Assembly: GCF_019263805.1 (NCBI RefSeq)
Contig: NZ_CP079195.1
Span: forward strand, 1,305,501 to 1,369,500
DNA from: Polaribacter sp. NJDZ03
GTDB taxonomy: Bacteria > Bacteroidota > Bacteroidia > Flavobacteriales > Flavobacteriaceae
Length of the DNA stretch: 64,000 nt
Reading direction: 5' to 3'
Positions 60,509-64,000 of the stretch are shown here, in pieces. The stretch's first letter is position 1. Each line of letters begins with the position of its first letter. The position numbers and the translations under genes were made by a program. The notes beneath the pieces are model-generated. The model ran no database searches, had not been told where the DNA came from, and was given only the letters and a program-made list of their open reading frames with translations.

Positions 60509-62200
60509 ATGAAAAAAACAATTTTACTTTTAAGTCTTTCACTTTTAATGATAAACTGTAAAACAGCACCTGAAAAAGAGCATACTACAGGTTTAATCAC
60601 TCAAAAAGCAATGGTTGTTTCTGCAAGAATTGAAGCTTCTAAAATTGGCTCTGATATTCTTAAAAAAGGCGGTAATGCTTTTGATGCAATGGCGGCAACA
60701 GATTTAGCTTTGGCAGTTGCATACCCATTTGCAGGAAACCTTGGTGGTGGTGGTTTTATGGTCTACCGAAAAGCTGATGGAGAAATTGGCGCTTTAGATT
60801 ATAGAGAAAAAGCCCCGTTAGCTTCCAGCAGAGATATGTATTTAGATAATGAAGGTAATGTTGTAAATGAAAAAAGCACTTTAGGTGCGATGGCTGTAGG
60901 AGTTCCAGGAACATTAGCAGGTATTTTTACTGCTCATAAAAAGTTTGGGACAATGCCAATGTCAGAAATTTTAAAGCCTGTTATCGCATTAGCTAAACGA
61001 GGTGTGGTTGTAACTAAAAAGCAAGAAGATAGAATCAAAAATTATCAATCTTTATTTTTAAAAGCAAATAAAGATTCCATTCCTTTTAATAAAAACTGGA
61101 AAGAAAATGACACTATTAAATATCCTGCGTTAGCAGAAACGTTAATCCGTATTCAACAAAATGGATTGGATGAGTTTTACAAAGGGGAAACTGCTCAAAA
61201 AATAGTCGATTTTATTCAAGCCAATGGAGGAATCATCACGTTAGAAGATTTAGCAAAATATGAAGCTAAATGGAGAACTCCAGTTACTTTTACCTATGAT
61301 GATTTAAAAGTTATTTCGATGTCTCCTCCATCTAGCGGTGGTATTGCATTAGCACAAATAATGAAAGCCATTGAGCCTTTTGATGTAGATAAATTTGGAC
61401 ATAACACTACAAAATCTATTCAAGTTATTACAGAAGCAGAAAGACGTGCGTATGCAGATAGAAGCTTCTTTTTAGGAGATCCAGATTTTGTTACCGTACC
61501 ACAACAAAAATTAATTTCTAAAGCATATGCAACAGAAAGAATGTCTGATTTTTCCTTTGAAAAAGCAACAAAATCAGCTGATGTTTCTCATGGACATATA
61601 GAAATTATAGAAAGTGATGAAACTACCCATTATTCAATTGTAGATCAATTTGGAAATGCAGTTTCTGTAACTACAACCTTAAACGGTGCTTATGGATCTA
61701 AATTATATTCACCTGAATTAGGTTTCTTTTTCAATAATGAAATGGACGATTTTAGCAGCAAACCTGGTGTGCCAAATATGTTTGGTTTAATTGGTGCAAA
61801 AGCAAATGAAATTCATCCCGAAAAAAGAATGTTGAGTTCTATGACACCAACTATTGTAGAAAAAAATGGCCAACTTTTTATGGTAGTCGGAACTCCTGGT
61901 GGATCTACCATTATAACGTCTGTTTTACAAACGATCCTAAATGTTCATGAATATAAAATGGGGATGCAAGAAGCCGTAAATGCTGCAAGATTTCACCACC
62001 AATGGTTACCAGATGTAGTTAAAATGGAACCGAACAGTTTTGACAAACAAGTAACCTCAGAATTAAAAGACCTTGGATACACCATTGATGAAACTACTTC
62101 TAGAATTATCGGTAAAGTTTCAGCAATTTTAGTGTTACCCGACGCGACCTTAGAAGGTGGAGCAGACAAACGTGGAGATGACACTGCTGTAGGATTTTAA
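60509..62200 (+). CDS. ggt: Gamma-glutamyltransferase, lipoprotein
   Basis: A 563-residue Ntn hydrolase that cleaves or transfers the gamma-glutamyl group of glutathione and related compounds. The signal ends in the lipobox LLMINC (Cys17), so the enzyme is lipid-anchored in the envelope. Autocleavage exposes Thr372 in DETTHYSIVDQFGNAV as the N-terminal nucleophile of the small subunit. GGGGFMVYRKADG, LDYREKAP and TPGGSTIITSVLQ are the other conserved blocks. A 7-bp tandem array begins 4 bp after the stop codon. Confidence 0.95.
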   Translation: MKKTILLLSLSLLMINCKTAPEKEHTTGLITQKAMVVSARIEASKIGSDILKKGGNAFDAMAATDLALAVAYPFAGNLGGGGFMVYRKADGEIGALDYREKAPLASSRDMYLDNEGNVVNEKSTLGAMAVGVPGTLAGIFTAHKKFGTMPMSEILKPVIALAKRGVVVTKKQEDRIKNYQSLFLKANKDSIPFNKNWKENDTIKYPALAETLIRIQQNGLDEFYKGETAQKIVDFIQANGGIITLEDLAKYEAKWRTPVTFTYDDLKVISMSPPSSGGIALAQIMKAIEPFDVDKFGHNTTKSIQVITEAERRAYADRSFFLGDPDFVTVPQQKLISKAYATERMSDFSFEKATKSADVSHGHIEIIESDETTHYSIVDQFGNAVSVTTTLNGAYGSKLYSPELGFFFNNEMDDFSSKPGVPNMFGLIGAKANEIHPEKRMLSSMTPTIVEKNGQLFMVVGTPGGSTIITSVLQTILNVHEYKMGMQEAVNAARFHHQWLPDVVKMEPNSFDKQVTSELKDLGYTIDETTSRIIGKVSAILVLPDATLEGGADKRGDDTAVGF

Positions 62201-62204
62201 TTGA

Positions 62205-62239
62205 CAGTTAGCAGTTAGCAGTTAGCAGTTAGCAGTTAG
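62205..62239. repeat. Heptanucleotide tandem repeat, CAGTTAG x5
   Basis: Five exact copies of CAGTTAG immediately after the ggt stop codon. The word is close to the CAGTT/AACTG units of the dispersed repeat at 11177-11236 and 28835-28925, so slippage could have grown it from one. Confidence 0.95.
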
Positions 62240-62307
62240 CAAAAATAAAAATATTGAGACTAAAGAAATTGTCGACAAAATAATAAATCAACAAAACTTT
62301 TAAACGT

Positions 62308-62734
62308 ATGCAAGTACAACCATTTCACTTAGCGATTCCTGTTCAAGACTTAGAAAAATGCAGAACCTTTTACAGAGATATTTTAAATTGTGAAGAAGGC
62401 AGAAGTACAGAACAATGGGTAGATTTTAATTTCTTCGGACATCAATTGGTAATTCACCAAAAAGAGGAATATGTACCAACAGAAGCTGTTACAAACCCTG
62501 TTGATGGTCATGATGTTCCAGTTCCGCATTTTGTTTGGAGTTGTTTTAACTTGGGAAGATTGGCATTCTTTAGCAGAGCGTTTAAAATCTGTTAACACAA
62601 AATTTGAAATTGCTCCTTGTATTCGTTTTCAAGGAAAAGTTGGTGAACAAGCAACCATGTTTTTTAAATACCCAGAAAATAATGCTTTAGAGTTTAAAGC
62701 TTTTCAAGATATGAATCAATTATTTGCTAAATAA
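62308..62734 (+). pseudogene. VOC-family (glyoxalase-like) gene broken by a 4-bp duplication
   Basis: The first frame (62308-62595) gives MQVQPFHLAIPVQDLEKCRTF ... VPVPHF and then nonsense. A second frame resumes [16 protein letters not shown] ... [19 protein letters not shown] and ends at 62734. The join falls at TTTGTTTG (62530-62537): removal of one TTTG restores an intact protein of about 140 residues with both VOC half-domains and the metal ligands (His near the start, Glu in ALEFK). The lesion is therefore a tandem 4-bp duplication. Natural decay and sequencing error cannot be told apart here. Confidence 0.88.
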
Positions 62735-62768
62735 AGCAATTAGTAGAAATTCATGATTGCATAAAAAT

Positions 62769-62815
62769 TAAAAATCCCAACTACATTTTGAATAATACGT
62801 ATTTGGGATTTTTAT
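62769..62815. terminator. Bidirectional terminator
   Basis: AAAAATCCCAA pairs with TTGGGATTTTT, with TAC/GTA extending the stem, between the VOC pseudogene (+) and flavodoxin (-). Confidence 0.85.
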
Positions 62816-62906
62816 TTATAAAAAAGTAGCTATAAAATAGTGTGAAAGTTTAAGAACTTACTTTTTCTATTAATACAGCTACTTCAACAAAACAACACAT
62901 TTAATT

Positions 62907-63437
62907 TTAAGCTTCTTTAAATTCATTTTTGATTTGTTTTATCCAGGATTTTAAACGATCATCGGTTAATTGAGATTCATTATCATGATCTAATGCTAAA
63001 CCATAAAACAGATCTTCGTTGTCTTCAATAATGGCAACAGATTCTGTATAACGATAACCTTCTGTAGGCCAATAACCAACTACTTTACCTCCATTTTCTA
63101 TAATTACTTTAGCAAGTATTCCGATACCGTCTACAAAATATTCTGCATAGCCAATTTGATCTCCCAAACCATAAATAGCTACTGTTTTACCTGTAAAATT
63201 AATTGTTTTAAAATCATCAAAAAAATCTTCCCAATCGCTCTGTAAATCTCCATCATACCAAGTTGACAAACCTATTATGATCGTTTTATATTTATTAAAA
63301 TCACAAATAGAAACATACCCAATTTCAGATAACTCTAAATTTCCATCTTCCCAATATTCTTCAAAATATTTTGTAATTTCATCTGTTACACCAGTATCGG
63401 AACCATAAAACAACCCTATTTTTTCTAATTCTCCCAC
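62907..63437 (-). CDS. fldA: Flavodoxin
   Basis: A 176-residue FMN electron carrier, a usual substitute for ferredoxin under iron limitation. The phosphate loop GLFYGSDTGVTDEI is at the N-terminus, the isoalloxazine-stacking loops are STWYDGDLQSDWEDF and YGLGDQIGYAEYF. The long-chain type ending GYWPTEGYRYTES ... LDHDNESQLTDDRLKSWIKQIK is complete. No ATG is available; I take GTG 63437, which puts the first strand four residues in. The frame extends to 63470 but would then cross the inverted repeat that carries the promoter. Confidence 0.93.
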   Translation of the reverse strand: MGELEKIGLFYGSDTGVTDEITKYFEEYWEDGNLELSEIGYVSICDFNKYKTIIIGLSTWYDGDLQSDWEDFFDDFKTINFTGKTVAIYGLGDQIGYAEYFVDGIGILAKVIIENGGKVVGYWPTEGYRYTESVAIIEDNEDLFYGLALDHDNESQLTDDRLKSWIKQIKNEFKEA

Positions 63438-63459
63438 TTTTATCAATTTAAGTACAATG

Positions 63460-63510
63460 CAAAAATACACTTATTTTTATTTATTCTAAATAAAAATAAG
63501 TGTATTTTTG
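63460..63510. promoter_or_regulatory. Perfect 24-bp inverted repeat carrying divergent -7 boxes
   Basis: Bases 63460-63483 are the exact reverse complement of 63487-63510, with only TTC between. The outer end of each arm is TATTTTTG read outward (63503-63510 on plus; 63460-63467 on minus), the TAnnTTTG -7 element. So flavodoxin and the next gene would be fired from mirror-image promoters, and any dimeric repressor of the inner TTATTTATTCTAAATAA core would control both. A Fur-like or other iron regulator is a guess from the flavodoxin gene. Confidence 0.85.
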
Positions 63511-63522
63511 ACAAAAAATAAA

Positions 63523-63858
63523 ATGTTTTATCTACAAACCATTTATCATAACAATATTGGTGCTACTTATTTTTTTAAAGATAATTTAGACCCTGATTTA
63601 AGTATGAATAAAATTCAGATAATAATAGGAGATATCGCTTTAATATTAGAAGATAATGAGATTTTTTCTTTTTTGGAGGTCATAGAATCGGTGAAAATGG
63701 CTTGTAAATGTGATGATTGTAATGAACTCAAACAAATAACCTGCAATACAAGTTATACAAAACTTATTTTTAAATCAACAAGAAAAAATATAAATGAGTT
63801 AGAAGATCTTATAAAAGGCACTATTTTTGAAATTCAATTAAACTCTTTAATTAATTAA
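63523..63858 (+). CDS. Orphan protein with CxCxxC-x7-C motif, divergent from flavodoxin
   Basis: A 111-residue soluble protein from ATG 63523 (an upstream TTG at 63508 lies within the promoter arm and is rejected). It begins MFYLQTIYHNNIGATYF, has IQIIIGDIALILEDNEIFSFLEVI, then four cysteines (C61, C63, C66, C74 in ACKCDDCNELKQITCNTS), and ends ELEDLIKGTIFEIQLNSLIN. The cysteine cluster could bind iron, zinc or an Fe-S centre. It may belong to a Bacteroidota DUF (I considered DUF6686) but I cannot confirm. Sharing a mirror promoter with flavodoxin suggests an iron-linked role. Confidence 0.75.
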   Translation: MFYLQTIYHNNIGATYFFKDNLDPDLSMNKIQIIIGDIALILEDNEIFSFLEVIESVKMACKCDDCNELKQITCNTSYTKLIFKSTRKNINELEDLIKGTIFEIQLNSLIN

Positions 63859-63867
63859 AATAAGATA

Positions 63868-64000
63868 ATGCATATATCAGAAACTCATATTGTAGATAAG
63901 TTAGAAAAACCAATTCGTTTTCAAGAATATAGCGTTGGTATTTTTAACACAATCCCCACAAAATCTGGTATTAAAAAAGCTATTAAAAAGGGACTTATTT
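63868..64000 (+). CDS. N-terminus of an RluA-like pseudouridine synthase with S4-type domain (3' end outside window)
   Basis: Forty-four residues are visible from ATG 63868: MHISETHIVDKLEKPIRFQE, then YSVGIFNTIPTKSGIKKAIKKGLI, running off the window. The SGIKKAIKKGLI stretch is the first helix pair of an S4 RNA-binding domain, and flavobacterial RluA-family pseudouridine synthases start this way as far as I recall. Only the fragment is seen, so the catalytic Asp cannot be checked. It starts 9 bp after the cysteine-motif gene and probably shares its promoter. Confidence 0.55.
   Translation, partial: MHISETHIVDKLEKPIRFQEYSVGIFNTIPTKSGIKKAIKKGLI

Noticed and set aside
1..64000. tRNA, rRNA, CRISPR arrays, integrases, phage or insertion-sequence genes
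   Set aside because: None was recognised on reading both strands; repeats present are short dispersed or tandem units without spacer structure or transposase genes.

Overview
The window reads as an AT-rich chromosomal segment of a marine-type flavobacterium (Flavobacteriaceae, probably near Polaribacter or Tenacibaculum). The evidence is TAnnTTTG promoter boxes instead of classical -10 boxes, no Shine-Dalgarno-like leaders, a type IX secretion sorting domain, PorD (DUF4835), the bamD-rpoZ-coaBC-porD-recN gene order, an ABC permease fused to an M1 aminopeptidase, and many Bacteroidota-only DUF families. I saw no rRNA, tRNA, CRISPR array, integrase, transposase or phage module. The genus is an inference.

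Layout. 1-5.2 kb: end of mazG, a family 2 glycosyltransferase, a divergent LysE exporter/LysR pair, a bacillithiol-transferase-like protein, a small membrane protein and CsaA. 5.3-17.3 kb: a Pmp3/YqaE mini-protein, two envelope lipoproteins (one OmpA-like), an RNA methyltransferase lacking the usual Fe-S cysteines, pterin dehydratase, a DUF6452/DUF6048 pair, a 2OG-Fe(II) dioxygenase, SUI1, a tight operon (DUF1835, nucleoside phosphorylase, cytosolic binding-protein-like protein), a metallophosphatase/glycosyltransferase pair and ung. 17.6-22.6 kb: one giant secreted protein with DUF11 and thrombospondin type 3 repeats. 23-30.3 kb: mutS2 and a leuC-leuD-leuA-like-leuB operon. 30.3-32.9 kb: a gene-poor stretch with repeat debris, a Bor-like lipoprotein, small orphans and a decayed TlpA-type thioredoxin gene.

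32.9-42.3 kb (all minus strand) is housekeeping: fabI, recN, porD, coaBC, rpoZ, bamD, ferritin, dapA, DUF6913 and a phytase-like lipoprotein. 42.3-47 kb is an ABC transporter whose permease carries an M1 peptidase domain. 47.2-52.5 kb holds an M42 peptidase, a NUDIX enzyme, an orphan, and a cNMP/CBS/DUF294 sensor coupled to a DEDDh exonuclease. 52.6-58.3 kb (minus) holds an oxidoreductase, a sodium symporter, a one-helix mini-protein and a secreted PIG-L deacetylase. The right end carries dnaN, acpH, ggt, a frameshifted VOC gene, flavodoxin, a cysteine-motif orphan and the start of a pseudouridine synthase-like gene.

The most unusual signals are a perfect 24-bp inverted repeat that carries both divergent -7 boxes between flavodoxin and the CxCxxC orphan; a repeat element that encodes the C-terminal tail of the symporter; a repeat nested inside another repeat at 48.3 kb; two gene-decay events with readable lesions; and at least six families of short dispersed palindromic or tandem repeats in the intergenic DNA.
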